A stretch of 64,000 nt of DNA from Mucilaginibacter robiniae (GTDB taxonomy: Bacteria > Bacteroidota > Bacteroidia > Sphingobacteriales > Sphingobacteriaceae). A model generated the notes under the pieces. It saw only the letters and a list, made by a program, of their open reading frames with translations, ran no database searches and had not been told where the DNA came from. The translations under genes were made by a program, and so were the position numbers. The stretch lies in assembly GCF_012849215.1 (NCBI RefSeq), contig NZ_CP051682.1, positions 4,278,001 through 4,342,000 on the forward strand. Direction: 5' to 3'. Position 1 is the stretch's first letter; every line of letters begins with the position of its first letter. Positions 9,483 to 18,769 of this stretch are shown here, in pieces.

Positions 9483-9521
9483 TTATACAGGCTTGCCGCT
9501 AAGAAGAACAAGCCTGTATAA
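9483..9521 (-). terminator. terminator hairpin after uridine kinase
   Basis: Perfect 13-bp arms (9483-9495 and 9509-9521) with a 13-nt loop, starting 14 bases past the uridine kinase stop codon. No clear U-tract follows on the minus strand, so the call rests on the stem and its position. Confidence 0.6.
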
Positions 9522-9534
9522 ACTAGAGTTTTTA

Positions 9535-10170
9535 TCAGGCTAATACCTTTTCTCGTAACTCGGCTGAAATATCATCAGTTATTTTAATAATATCTTCAGC
9601 TATGTTTGTGTTGTTAATAACTACTTTATCGCAACTTTCACGATAAGGCAACAGGTATTCTTTATAGGAGGGCACCACATGATTAATCCACTTGTAAGTG
9701 ACGTCATCATTAGAATAGCCTCGCTCATTTAAGTCACGTTTGAGGCGCCTAGTAAGAGCTACATTTTCATCTGCATCAATAAAGATAGTCATATCTAACA
9801 ACTCAGCTATTGTTTTAAAATGCAGTATAAACAAACCCTCTACAATAATAATAGGAGCAGGTTTTATTTCAAGTACTTTAGGTGTTGCGTTAGAGTTGTT
9901 AAACGTATATTCTTTTTTGTAAATAACTTGTTGATTCATCAATTGATGAATGTCTTCTTCAAAATGCTTGTGGTCAATAGTTGAAGGCAAATCAAAATTG
10001 TATAGCTTATTTTCTTCAGCAGTCATGGTATGTCCTACAGGAATGTAGTAATCATCCTGTGATACCAAGCATACTTCATCAGCAGTGAAATGCTCCAGAA
10101 AACATTTTAAAAAGAAAGTTTTGCCTGACCCACTTCCGCCGGCAATTCCAATCAGATAGGGCTTATTCAT
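9535..10170 (-). CDS. udk: uridine kinase
   Basis: Phosphorylates uridine and cytidine to the monophosphates in pyrimidine salvage. The P-loop GIAGGSGSGKT is at residues 8-18. The family blocks SQDDYY, NFDLPSTIDH, and IIIVEGLFILH followed by FIDADENVALTRRLKRD, all fit. The length of 211 residues is normal. Its ATG overlaps the end of the upstream LysM protein gene by eight bases, so the two are cotranscribed although functionally unrelated. Confidence 0.93.
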   Translation of the reverse strand: MNKPYLIGIAGGSGSGKTFFLKCFLEHFTADEVCLVSQDDYYIPVGHTMTAEENKLYNFDLPSTIDHKHFEEDIHQLMNQQVIYKKEYTFNNSNATPKVLEIKPAPIIIVEGLFILHFKTIAELLDMTIFIDADENVALTRRLKRDLNERGYSNDDVTYKWINHVVPSYKEYLLPYRESCDKVVINNTNIAEDIIKITDDISAELREKVLA

Positions 10171-11089
10171 TAGCTGGTGTTCCGTAGCTTAAGGTTACAT
10201 GAAAGCGTTTGTCTAATGCACCAAGCGATTCGGCTGTGCTTTTCGTCATTACAACAATCACGTCTTTAGTCATTTCATTTTCGGTGAAGCTGCCTACTAC
10301 TTTGGCATAAGTAGTACGGTTCGTCATGGGGTTGGTGATTTTTATGACAGTACCTACCGGAGCTGTACGGTGCAGAACCAGCTTTTTGTTAGGGTCCATA
10401 CCTTCATCATCCATCCAGGTAGCCACTCCTTTTTCATTTTTCTCACTTAGCCCGTAGCGGTTAGCTGGTAAACGGCGTTCAACAGTGGCGCTATCTCTGC
10501 TTGATAAATTGTCAGTGATAGCTGTACTATCGTGTTTTGATGATGCTGGTGGTGACAGTGCTAAAGGATGTGATAACACTACAGGCTGTGTAGCAGGTGT
10601 AGCCGCTGCTTTGATTTGCAGAATTTGCCCTGGTGTTAAGCTGTTTGATTTTAGATTGTTTAAACTAACAATATCTTCAACCCGTATGTTAAAGCGCCGG
10701 GCAATGGCATATAACGTTTCTCCGGCTGATACCCGATACTGCGTAACATCACTAATGCTGCTAGTTGGTGTTGTATTTTGCTGTGCATACGGGCTTTGCT
10801 GACCATTATTTAATGGCATTGATGAAGTAACAAAAGCCTGTTCGGTAGGTACTTTGATAATGTTGCTTACTCTTAATGATGCATTATTGTTGTACTGGAT
10901 GATAGCCGATGGTGTTACATTATAACGGCGGCCAATAGAGTAATAATTATCTTTTGGATCCAGCTTATGTAAAATTACTTTTCTGCCATTTTGATTTTCA
11001 ACGCCAACCGAATCGGATAGGGTGCGTGCAAATAATGACAACGATAACGATGAAAGTGTTGTTGTTAGCAATAAAATCTTTACGTTCAT
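10163..11089 (-). CDS. secreted LysM protein with RlpA-like C-terminal domain
   Basis: A 308-residue exported protein with a signal peptide ending near SLFARTL. It has two LysM peptidoglycan-binding modules, at about residues 40-85 (YYSIGRRYNVTPSAIIQYNN) and 118-160 (VSAGETLYAIARRFNIRVED). A Pro/Ser/Thr-rich linker follows. The C-terminal domain resembles a double-psi beta-barrel of the RlpA type (GVATWMDDEGM, LVLHRTAPVGTVIKITNP). The catalytic Asp/His pair of lytic RlpA proteins cannot be confirmed, so a binding role is as likely as an enzymatic one. It lies upstream of and overlaps udk. Confidence 0.82.
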   Translation of the reverse strand: MNVKILLLTTTLSSLSLSLFARTLSDSVGVENQNGRKVILHKLDPKDNYYSIGRRYNVTPSAIIQYNNNASLRVSNIIKVPTEQAFVTSSMPLNNGQQSPYAQQNTTPTSSISDVTQYRVSAGETLYAIARRFNIRVEDIVSLNNLKSNSLTPGQILQIKAAATPATQPVVLSHPLALSPPASSKHDSTAITDNLSSRDSATVERRLPANRYGLSEKNEKGVATWMDDEGMDPNKKLVLHRTAPVGTVIKITNPMTNRTTYAKVVGSFTENEMTKDVIVVMTKSTAESLGALDKRFHVTLSYGTPANE

Positions 11090-11106
11090 GCTTAAACCTA
11101 TACAGT

Positions 11107-11865
11107 TTATAAATTCAATACCTTAATTTCTGATCGATCTTTTATATAGACCAGTTTATTTTGGTACATAACAAACGCCTCGGGTTGCAACTTTTGTATA
11201 TTAGTATTCAATATATCTTCAAAAATTAGCTTATTACCACTAATGATGTACAAATATTGTACGAGTGTACCTGCCCGAAGCGCGTGCAAAGATACAATTC
11301 TGAGATTATTGTATTCCAAATAATGCACATTGTTTCCATAAGGTTCGGCAGGTAGCGGTGGCAGATTATTAGGTATAGTAATTATTTGTGGCAGCAGTAA
11401 AGGTTGCACAAGTTCGGTATCAATAGAGGGCTGGTAAGTGCGTATCTGAGTGCCATTTTTAATGTCAGCCAGATTATATTTAGGGGGATGTAACCGGCTG
11501 TCAAATAAAACAGGACCATTAATACTTAGGTGATCAAAGCTGAGGTTGAAATTACTCCATAATAAATTTCCGGTAGAAGCCTCAATAGCTGCTAAACCCT
11601 TGTGAGTAGGTCCATTTTCGGTTTGATAGAAATGTAATAGCAAAACACCGTCAAATGCAGCTTCAATACCAGTAAGCCAGCGTTCATCAACGGTGTAGTT
11701 CTTGAAGTAAGTTTCACCATTGTTTAGATTAATAGCAGCAAAGTTTACATTTCGATCGGCAATCATGCGTATTTCAGCAAATAGTATATGGTTTATAGGG
11801 TCTATTTCCATTCGCCAAACTTGGCCGTCAAAATGTTCAGCAATCACTAACTGCAATAATGGCAT
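11107..11865 (-). CDS. DUF4905 protein
   Basis: A 252-residue protein without signal peptide or membrane segment. It is made of repeating beta-strand patterns such as EIDPINHILFAEIR, FAAINLNNGETYF and LAAIEASTGNLLWSN. These look like blades of a WD/PQQ-like propeller and match the Bacteroidota family DUF4905. Function is unknown. It is first in a leftward run with the LysM protein and udk, separated by only 17 bases. Confidence 0.72.
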   Translation of the reverse strand: MPLLQLVIAEHFDGQVWRMEIDPINHILFAEIRMIADRNVNFAAINLNNGETYFKNYTVDERWLTGIEAAFDGVLLLHFYQTENGPTHKGLAAIEASTGNLLWSNFNLSFDHLSINGPVLFDSRLHPPKYNLADIKNGTQIRTYQPSIDTELVQPLLLPQIITIPNNLPPLPAEPYGNNVHYLEYNNLRIVSLHALRAGTLVQYLYIISGNKLIFEDILNTNIQKLQPEAFVMYQNKLVYIKDRSEIKVLNL

Positions 11866-11971
11866 GATTAAAAATAGGTTTTTCTAATGAATCCTTATGT
11901 CAAAATATAGCTTTTTTCAAACACTTAAAGGGCAATCATGTTCAAAGAGTAAATAAAAATATAGACATATT

Positions 11972-12451
11972 ATGGACGCTAAAGAAATAAGCTTAAACGA
12001 AAAAGATGTACGCCCAGTAGTTGATTTATTAAACGAATTACTGGCTAACTACCATATTCATTATCAAAAAATCAGAGGTTGTCACTGGAACATCAAAGGA
12101 CATAACTTTTTCACGCTACATGTTAAGTTTGAAGAAATGTATACCAATGCTGTACAAACTATTGATGATTTAGCTGAACGTATTTTAACTTTAGGTAAAC
12201 CGCCATATAGCCGCTATGCTGATTATATAGCTATTTCAAAAATTAAAGAAATAGATACCATTGGCCAAACTGATGATTATTTAGTAAAAGCATTGGTTGA
12301 TGACATGGCTTCACTGATTGAGTTAGAACGTGAAATTCTAATTGCCAGTGCAGATGCTGGTGATGATGGTACCAATGACATGGTAAATGGCTTTATGCAG
12401 TACAAAGAGAAAAACACCTGGATGCTGCGTTCATTCATCAACCAGGATTAA
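11972..12451 (+). CDS. dps: Dps family ferritin-like DNA-protection protein
   Basis: A 159-residue protein of the Dps family. These form 12-subunit shells that oxidise and store iron and shield DNA during starvation and oxidative stress. The ferroxidase region is clear: the His of GCHWNIKGHNFFTLH, then KFEEMYTNAVQTIDDLAERI with its Asp and Glu ligands. The N-terminal tail is short and not strongly basic, so DNA binding is uncertain. It is transcribed alone and ends at a very strong palindromic terminator. Confidence 0.93.
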   Translation: MDAKEISLNEKDVRPVVDLLNELLANYHIHYQKIRGCHWNIKGHNFFTLHVKFEEMYTNAVQTIDDLAERILTLGKPPYSRYADYIAISKIKEIDTIGQTDDYLVKALVDDMASLIELEREILIASADAGDDGTNDMVNGFMQYKEKNTWMLRSFINQD

Positions 12452-12462
12452 TTTTGTATCGA

Positions 12463-12522
12463 TTACAGTATAAACAAAGAACGCCGGCTAATTTTAGCCG
12501 GCGTTCTTTGTTTATACTGTAA
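12463..12522. terminator. bidirectional terminator, 29-bp arms
   Basis: Perfect arms 12463-12491 and 12494-12522 with a 2-nt centre and a GC-rich core (ACGCCGGCTAA). It lies between the convergent dps and FadL-type porin genes and can serve both. Confidence 0.9.
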
Positions 12523-12535
12523 TTGGATTATCCAA

Positions 12536-14050
12536 TTAAAAGCGTACACCTACTGTTAGATAAATATTGTTGTAGTTGTTTTTCAAACTTGCTGTAGGCT
12601 GATCGATATTGCCTGAACCAAAATCAACAGCATAGGTTGAGTTATATGCATTTTGAGTGATATGCATATAAGTAGCATCAACATAGTATTTGCCAAAACG
12701 GTAACCTATACCTCCGCTAGCTGTTTTAACGTCACCTTGAACATCTTTACGAGGGGTACCTTGAATGCCGTAACCTCCACGAAGAAAGAAGTTATCAACC
12801 ACACGAGCTTCTGCACCTACACGAGCATTAACAGCACCTTTAAAGTTCTGACGAATATAATCGTTATCATCATTGCTGCTATCATAGCCACTTAAACGTG
12901 TTGATTTATAATCTACGTAATCAACATCACCGCTAATAAAGCCAAATTGTTTAATGAAGAAAGCTAAACCGCCGCTTACTTTCCAAGGTGTTCTTAAATT
13001 GTAATCAGTTCCATAGGTGGTACCGTCTTCAGGAAAGCTTTGGGTAGTGTACCGGGTAGATATACCTTCATAAGTATTATCTCTGATTGAATACCAGGTA
13101 GGTGAACTGATAGTTGCACCTATACGCACTACATCATCAGGTTTATAAATAAAACCGGCTTTTAAATTAATACCAGTACCTGTGGTAGATTGATCGGTAA
13201 TAAAATTTGATGTATAAGGGGTTTTAAAGTTATATAACTCGTTGCCACTTTCAATAAATGTGCTGGTGTTATCATAACGTAGTGTAGCTAGCCCTAGGCT
13301 TGCACCTAAGTAAAATTTATTGCTATAATTGCCACCCAAAGCTAAATCAACTTCTGATTCGCCCCCTCTTGAACTAGTTAATTTTGTTTGATTAACACCT
13401 GTAGCCACATTTGAATCATAAACATAATAGGTACCATCTTTACTCAATCCAACCGGATCAATCAGATACTGACTATAAGCAAGGCCTTCTAAGCTGCCTT
13501 GTGGAAGTTCTCCTTTGTTGCTTGCTGTATTGTAAGGGTTAAGCGTAGCTAATGAAGCATAATAATTAGTTATAGAGCTGCTTGGATTTTGCCCGGTATA
13601 ATAAACATTTTGGTAGAAGTTATTGGTACGGTTATAAGCTACACCAAAGTTTAAGCTTAGCCAGCCTTTGTTTTTATCAGCGCCACGGGCAGTATTAAGT
13701 CTGGAATAAAAAACTGCCGCTGCATTGTTTAAATTACCGCTGCTATTATTGGCGCTGCCATTTTGATTGAAGAATACCGACTTCGAATTAGCAAAATTTA
13801 ATTCAGGTGTAATGCTGATTTCAGATCGGGTAAAAAAGCCGACACCGGCAGGGTTGGTACTGATAGAAGATACATCGCCACCTACTGCTTGTGAGGCATT
13901 GCCGACCCCTTTAATACGAGCACTTGAACCATACTGGCCGCCTGAGTATTTGATAGCATCGTTAGCAAAAACTTGTGATAGCGTTTGCGCGAAACTATTG
14001 CTGGTGAGTGCTGTAGCAGCACCCACTAATAATAAATATTTAAATTTCAT
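12536..14050 (-). CDS. OmpP1/FadL/TodX family outer-membrane transport protein
   Basis: A 504-residue outer-membrane beta-barrel with a signal peptide ending at NSFAQ. The N-terminal hatch carries the FadL-like segment with GNASQAVGGDVSSISTNPAG. The remainder alternates amphipathic strands and ends with an aromatic residue (LTVGVRF), the usual barrel-assembly signal. Family members bring long-chain fatty acids or aromatic hydrocarbons across the outer membrane; the ligand here is unknown. The Tyr/Gly-rich lipoprotein gene lies just upstream in the same direction, 32 bases away. Confidence 0.88.
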   Translation of the reverse strand: MKFKYLLLVGAATALTSNSFAQTLSQVFANDAIKYSGGQYGSSARIKGVGNASQAVGGDVSSISTNPAGVGFFTRSEISITPELNFANSKSVFFNQNGSANNSSGNLNNAAAVFYSRLNTARGADKNKGWLSLNFGVAYNRTNNFYQNVYYTGQNPSSSITNYYASLATLNPYNTASNKGELPQGSLEGLAYSQYLIDPVGLSKDGTYYVYDSNVATGVNQTKLTSSRGGESEVDLALGGNYSNKFYLGASLGLATLRYDNTSTFIESGNELYNFKTPYTSNFITDQSTTGTGINLKAGFIYKPDDVVRIGATISSPTWYSIRDNTYEGISTRYTTQSFPEDGTTYGTDYNLRTPWKVSGGLAFFIKQFGFISGDVDYVDYKSTRLSGYDSSNDDNDYIRQNFKGAVNARVGAEARVVDNFFLRGGYGIQGTPRKDVQGDVKTASGGIGYRFGKYYVDATYMHITQNAYNSTYAVDFGSGNIDQPTASLKNNYNNIYLTVGVRF

Positions 14051-14082
14051 ACAAAAGATTAAATAATGTAATAGGTATTTGT

Positions 14083-14973
14083 TTATGGTCTGCCTGGTCT
14101 ACCACCGCCAGTGCCACCACCACTTCTGCCACCACCACCAAAGCTGCTTGATGAAGGGTTAAAGGCTGGTCTTTCAACCGGACGAGAGATGGTGTTTATG
14201 GTTCTGTTTCCGGGGTTATAAGAAGTGCCATTATTGAAGCGGCTAGCTGCAGCTCTGCCTGGGCTGATAGTATTAGCACCTCCATATACACGCGATGGAC
14301 GGTTAGGCGAAAACATTACGCCACTAGCTCCATTACGACCAATGCGGCCAACGGAAATTGAATTACCATTTGGCGTATAGCTAACTCTTGCAGGTCGGCC
14401 ATTATTAGCATAAGATCTGGAAGCTGAGTAAACACCCCAATAAGGATATCCGCCACCATAACCTATACCCCAAGCTGAATAAGGGGAGTAACCATAACCA
14501 TAATATGGATAGCCAAAACCTAAACCAAATCCGAAGCCATATGGGTAACCAAAGCCAAACCCAACGCCAGCATAAGGATACCCGTAACCAAATCCTGCAT
14601 AATATGGACTGTAGCTGTTGTAGTAACCATTATAAAATCCATTATCGTAGCCACTGCTATAGCCATATGGTGTGTAGCCATAGTAGTAACCATCATAATA
14701 GCTGCTGAACGGAGATGCATATTCAAAACGATTTATGCGCGATTCATAACTATCGTAGTAATAGTAGTCGTCATCATCTCCACTGTAAGTAGTATAACGT
14801 TCATCGTCACTAATCGGCTGGCGGTATTCAGGCTGATCACCTGCTTGAGCATTACTATAATACACATCATCGTCCACATTGCGGTGTGCCGATGCCATTT
14901 TGTTGGTGGTGGAACAGGACGCAAATGCCAGCGCACCACACAGAATAATAGTTTGTATAAAGTTCCTTTTCAT
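14083..14973 (-). CDS. Tyr/Gly-rich lipoprotein
   Basis: A 296-residue protein with a lipoprotein signal (ALAFASCS, acylated Cys near residue 20). After an acidic Tyr/Asp segment comes a long Tyr/Gly/Phe-rich stretch at about residues 85-185, with repeated YGY, GFGY and YPYG units. The C-terminal region is Arg/Pro/Asn- and then Gly-rich and ends in GGGTGGGRPGRP. The composition suggests a flexible, possibly self-associating surface or periplasmic protein. Similar proteins are common in Sphingobacteriaceae without assigned function. The repetitive sequence creates several spurious frames on both strands. Confidence 0.75.
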   Translation of the reverse strand: MKRNFIQTIILCGALAFASCSTTNKMASAHRNVDDDVYYSNAQAGDQPEYRQPISDDERYTTYSGDDDDYYYYDSYESRINRFEYASPFSSYYDGYYYGYTPYGYSSGYDNGFYNGYYNSYSPYYAGFGYGYPYAGVGFGFGYPYGFGFGLGFGYPYYGYGYSPYSAWGIGYGGGYPYWGVYSASRSYANNGRPARVSYTPNGNSISVGRIGRNGASGVMFSPNRPSRVYGGANTISPGRAAASRFNNGTSYNPGNRTINTISRPVERPAFNPSSSSFGGGGRSGGGTGGGRPGRP

Positions 14974-15076
14974 TTTTCAGGAAGTTAAAAGTTGAAGTTT
15001 AAATAGCATTTAAATTTATAAATTTGGCAGCAATAATACACATTTCAATAGTCAAAATCTGTTCCAAATATACACT

Positions 15077-16549
15077 ATGAGCAAGGGAATAATTAGTAAA
15101 GAAGAAGATTACTCACAATGGTATAATGATCTGGTAATAAAAGCTGATCTGGCCGAATATTCTCCGGTTAGGGGCTGTATGATTATTAAACCATATGGAT
15201 ACTCTATCTGGGAAAAAATGCAGGCCGTACTGGACAAAATGTTTAAAGAAACCGGGCACAGCAATGCCTATTTTCCACTGTTCATTCCCAAGTCATTCTT
15301 CTCAAAAGAAGCCAGTCACGTAGAAGGGTTTGCTAAAGAATGTGCGGTAGTAACGCATTACCGTTTAAAAAACGATGGTGAGGGTAATATTATTGTAGAT
15401 GAGGAGGCAAAATTAGAAGAAGAGCTTATTGTTCGGCCAACTTCTGAAACCATCATTTGGAACACGTATAAAGGCTGGATACAATCTTACCGGGATTTAC
15501 CAATTTTGGTAAACCAATGGGCTAATGTGGTACGTTGGGAAATGCGCACCCGATTGTTTTTACGTACTAGCGAGTTTTTGTGGCAAGAAGGCCATACGGC
15601 ACATGCTACAGCTGAAGAAGCAATAGCTGAAACCGAGCAAATGCTAAATGTATATGCCGACTTTGTTGAAAACTGGTTGGCTGTTCCGGTAGTAAGAGGG
15701 CGTAAAACACCTAATGAGCGTTTTGCAGGAGCTTTGGATACGTACTGCATTGAAGCTTTAATGCAAGATGGAAAAGCATTACAAGCGGGAACTTCACACT
15801 TTTTAGGGCAGAACTTTGCCAAAGCTTTCGATGTGAAGTTTACAAGCAAAGAGGGCAAACTGGATTATGTGTGGGCAACTTCATGGGGCGTATCAACCCG
15901 TTTGATGGGTGCTTTAATCATGTCGCATTCTGATGACGCCGGTTTAGTATTACCTCCTAAATTGGCTCCAATACAAGTAGTAGTAGTACCAATTTATAAG
16001 CACGATGAAGAGCTTGAAAAAATATCTGCCTATGTAAAAAGCTTAACTGCTGAACTTAAAGCTAAGGACATATCTATAAAGTTTGATAATCGTGATACAC
16101 AACGTCCAGGTTTTAAATTTGCTGAGTATGAACTAAAAGGCGTGCCGCTACGTGTAGCTATTGGTAGCCGCGATATGCAGAACGGTACGGTTGAGTTAGC
16201 CCGCCGTGACAATAAAACGAAAGAAACGGTTAAGCAGGAAGGTTTGGCTGAGCATATCGAAAACTTACTGGAAGAAATACAGCAAAGTATCTATCAGAAA
16301 GCCTTAAACTTCCGTGCTGAAAACACCACTGAGGTTGACGATTATGAAACCTTTAAACGCCTGTTGGATGAAAAACCAGGTTTTTTATCGGCACACTGGG
16401 ATGGTACTGCTGAAACGGAGCAACGTATAAAAGAAGAAACTAAAGCCACTATTCGTTGTATTCCATTAAATAATAAACAAGAAGAAGGCAAATGTATCTT
16501 AACTGGCAAACCATCAACACAAAGGGTATTATTTGCCAGAGCTTACTAG
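15077..16549 (+). CDS. proS: prolyl-tRNA synthetase, type 3 (archaeal/eukaryotic-like)
   Basis: Charges tRNA(Pro) with proline. At 490 residues, with no editing insertion, it is the short form usual in Bacteroidota. Class II motifs are present: FPLFIPKSFFSKEASHVEGF near the N terminus, RPTSETIIWNTYKGWIQ (motif 2 region) and WGVSTRLMGALIMSHSDD (motif 3). An anticodon-binding domain follows, and a C-terminal zinc-binding-like extension ends in Tyr, as expected for this form. It is divergent from the Tyr/Gly-rich lipoprotein gene. Confidence 0.95.
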   Translation: MSKGIISKEEDYSQWYNDLVIKADLAEYSPVRGCMIIKPYGYSIWEKMQAVLDKMFKETGHSNAYFPLFIPKSFFSKEASHVEGFAKECAVVTHYRLKNDGEGNIIVDEEAKLEEELIVRPTSETIIWNTYKGWIQSYRDLPILVNQWANVVRWEMRTRLFLRTSEFLWQEGHTAHATAEEAIAETEQMLNVYADFVENWLAVPVVRGRKTPNERFAGALDTYCIEALMQDGKALQAGTSHFLGQNFAKAFDVKFTSKEGKLDYVWATSWGVSTRLMGALIMSHSDDAGLVLPPKLAPIQVVVVPIYKHDEELEKISAYVKSLTAELKAKDISIKFDNRDTQRPGFKFAEYELKGVPLRVAIGSRDMQNGTVELARRDNKTKETVKQEGLAEHIENLLEEIQQSIYQKALNFRAENTTEVDDYETFKRLLDEKPGFLSAHWDGTAETEQRIKEETKATIRCIPLNNKQEEGKCILTGKPSTQRVLFARAY

Positions 16550-16625
16550 TTGCGGGTGGTGTGTGGTGATAAAAGCTGCTCACTCGATCTGCAATTTGTA
16601 CTTGAAAACTTGCAACTATAAAGTT

Positions 16626-17765
16626 ATGAAATTCGCAACCAAAGCTATACATGCAGGGCAGGAGCCCGATCCAACTACTGGCGCAGTAATGACGCCAATA
16701 TATCAAACATCAACCTACTGGCAAAAAGCGCCGGGTGATAATCAAGGTTATGAGTATTCACGTGGTACTAACCCAACCCGTAAGGCATTAGAGGACTGTT
16801 TAGCCGCTTTGGAAAATGCTAAGTTTGGTCTGGCTTTTTCAAGCGGTATGGGTGCTACCGATGCTGTAATGAAGTTGTTAAAACCTGGTGATGAAGTGAT
16901 TACTGGTAATGATTTGTATGGTGGTTCGTACCGCATTTTTACTAAAATATTTGCTAACTACGGCATCAAGTTCCATTTCTTGAACTTGCACGAGCCTGAG
17001 ATTATCAATGAGTATGTAAACGAGAACACCAAAATGGTTTGGATTGAAACACCAACCAATCCAACTATGCAGGTGGTGGATATTGAGGCAATTGCAGCTA
17101 TCAGCAAAGTTAAAAACCTGATGCTGGTGGTAGATAATACTTTTGCTTCACCTTATTTGCAAAACCCAATTGATTTAGGTGCCGATTTAGTGATGCATTC
17201 CGTAACCAAATACATTGGTGGTCATTCAGATGTAGTAATGGGTGCATTGATGATGAACGATGAGGAGCTTTATAAACGCTTATGGTTCATTTATAATTCG
17301 TGCGGTGCTACACCCGGACCAATGGATAGCTTTTTGGTGTTACGCGGTATCAAAACGTTACACTTACGCATGAAAGCACATTGTGAAAACGGCCGCCAAG
17401 TTGCCGAGTTTTTAAAACAGCATCCTAAAGTAGAGCGTATCTTCTGGCCTGGCTTTACTGATCATCCAAACCATCACATTGCTAAAAAGCAAATGCGCGA
17501 TTTTGGTGGTATGATCTCCATTGTATTAAAAGATGCCGACTTGCAGGAAACTTTCCGCATAGCCTCAAACTTTAAAGTGTTTACTTTGGCAGAATCATTA
17601 GGTGGAGTAGAGTCGCTCATTAATCATCCAGCTACCATGACGCACGCTTCTATACCTAAAGAAACCCGCGAGAAAGCTGGCGTGGTAGATAACCTATTGC
17701 GCATCAGTGTAGGGGTAGAGGATATTGAAGATTTGTTGGAAGATTTGAAGAACGCATTAAGCTAG
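16626..17765 (+). CDS. cystathionine gamma-synthase/lyase family PLP enzyme
   Basis: A 379-residue Cys/Met-metabolism PLP enzyme. The family start MKFATKAIHAGQEPDPTTGA fixes the ATG at 16626. A longer frame back to 16533 overlaps proS and has no family likeness. The PLP-binding lysine lies in SVTKYIGGHSDVVMG near residue 200. Other landmarks are TPIYQTSTY and AESLGGVESL. The enzyme could join O-acylhomoserine with cysteine or split cystathionine; sequence alone does not separate synthase from lyase. It follows proS by 76 bases and is probably cotranscribed. Confidence 0.9.
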   Translation: MKFATKAIHAGQEPDPTTGAVMTPIYQTSTYWQKAPGDNQGYEYSRGTNPTRKALEDCLAALENAKFGLAFSSGMGATDAVMKLLKPGDEVITGNDLYGGSYRIFTKIFANYGIKFHFLNLHEPEIINEYVNENTKMVWIETPTNPTMQVVDIEAIAAISKVKNLMLVVDNTFASPYLQNPIDLGADLVMHSVTKYIGGHSDVVMGALMMNDEELYKRLWFIYNSCGATPGPMDSFLVLRGIKTLHLRMKAHCENGRQVAEFLKQHPKVERIFWPGFTDHPNHHIAKKQMRDFGGMISIVLKDADLQETFRIASNFKVFTLAESLGGVESLINHPATMTHASIPKETREKAGVVDNLLRISVGVEDIEDLLEDLKNALS

Positions 17766-17842
17766 AACTAAGAATTAAGAGCTAAGTTGAAATTATATAT
17801 TATTGAAAAATCATAAGCTTTCTTGGTTCTTGATTATCCTAC

Positions 17843-18619
17843 ATGGTTACCGACGTTAAGGCCTTTTTAGATGCTAAAGTAGCACAGTACAATCGTCCTG
17901 AATTTATTCAGGACGATCCTGTTTGTATACCTCATAGTTTTACACGCAAACAGGATATAGAAATTATTGGCTTTTGGGCAGCTATATTGGCTTGGGGGCA
18001 GCGCAAAACTATTATCAGCAAGTGCCGTGAATTGATTGCTTTAATGGATGGTGCACCTTACGATTTCATTATAAACCATCAGGAGCCAGATTTGAAAAAG
18101 TTACTGTATTTCAAACATCGTACATTTAATGATGTAGATACATTATATTTCATATCTTTTTTCCGGCAGCATTATGAAAAGCACGAGAGTTTAGAGGATG
18201 CATTCTTGCCGTTATCTGGAGATTTTAGTGCCGAAGCTGTACTTAATCACTTTCGTTCTTATTTCTTTTCTTTACCCGATTATCCCCATCGTACCAAAAA
18301 ACATGTATCATCGCCTGCACAAAAATCAACCTGTAAGCGCCTAAATATGTTTCTGCGCTGGATGGTGCGTCAAGATGTTTGTGGAGTAGATTTTGGTTTG
18401 TGGAATCGCATCCGCCCAGCGGATTTAATTTGTCCCTGTGATTTGCATGTAGATAGAGTTGCTCGCAAATTAAAATTAATTACCCGTAAACAAACCGATT
18501 GGCAAACCGCTGTTGAACTTACTGAACAGTTGCGGGAGTTTGACCCTAATGATCCGGTAAAATATGATTTCGCCCTGTTTGGGTTAGGTGTGGAGGAAAA
18601 ATTTAACTTTAAGTTGTAG
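17843..18619 (+). CDS. TIGR02757/DUF2400 family protein
   Basis: A 258-residue protein of the TIGR02757 (DUF2400) family, which is widespread in Bacteroidota. It starts MVTDVKAFLDAKVAQYNRPE. It contains the typical segment with GFWAAILAWGQRKTI, and a later region with RLNMFLRWMVRQD followed by CDLHVDRVARKLKL. The pattern of helices resembles the DNA glycosylase HhH fold, but no reaction has been assigned with confidence. It follows the cystathionine enzyme in the same direction and ends before a strong palindromic terminator. Confidence 0.85.
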   Translation: MVTDVKAFLDAKVAQYNRPEFIQDDPVCIPHSFTRKQDIEIIGFWAAILAWGQRKTIISKCRELIALMDGAPYDFIINHQEPDLKKLLYFKHRTFNDVDTLYFISFFRQHYEKHESLEDAFLPLSGDFSAEAVLNHFRSYFFSLPDYPHRTKKHVSSPAQKSTCKRLNMFLRWMVRQDVCGVDFGLWNRIRPADLICPCDLHVDRVARKLKLITRKQTDWQTAVELTEQLREFDPNDPVKYDFALFGLGVEEKFNFKL

Positions 18620-18711
18620 CAAGTAGTTAAACAATAATTGGTAGACAGTAACAATTATGATGAGCTGTAAGGTATTTGCTGGTTAGTAAATAACCCATAT
18701 TATTGCAAATC

Positions 18712-18763
18712 AAGTACAAAAGAAAAGGTGCTTATGTACATAAGCACCTTTTCTTTTGTACTT
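18712..18763. terminator. bidirectional terminator, 52-bp perfect palindrome
   Basis: A perfect inverted repeat centred at 18737/18738 with the core GGTGCTTATGTACATAAGC. It lies between the convergent DUF2400 and beta-helix genes. Confidence 0.88.
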
Positions 18764-18769
18764 ACATAT

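Noticed and set aside
14505..14939. Several frames of 60-70 residues on both strands inside the Tyr/Gly-rich gene
   Set aside because: They are frame shadows of a repetitive coding sequence with biased codons.
16533..16625. 31-codon N-terminal extension of the cystathionine enzyme
   Set aside because: It overlaps the end of proS and has no family likeness; the family start MKFATKAIHAG is at 16626.
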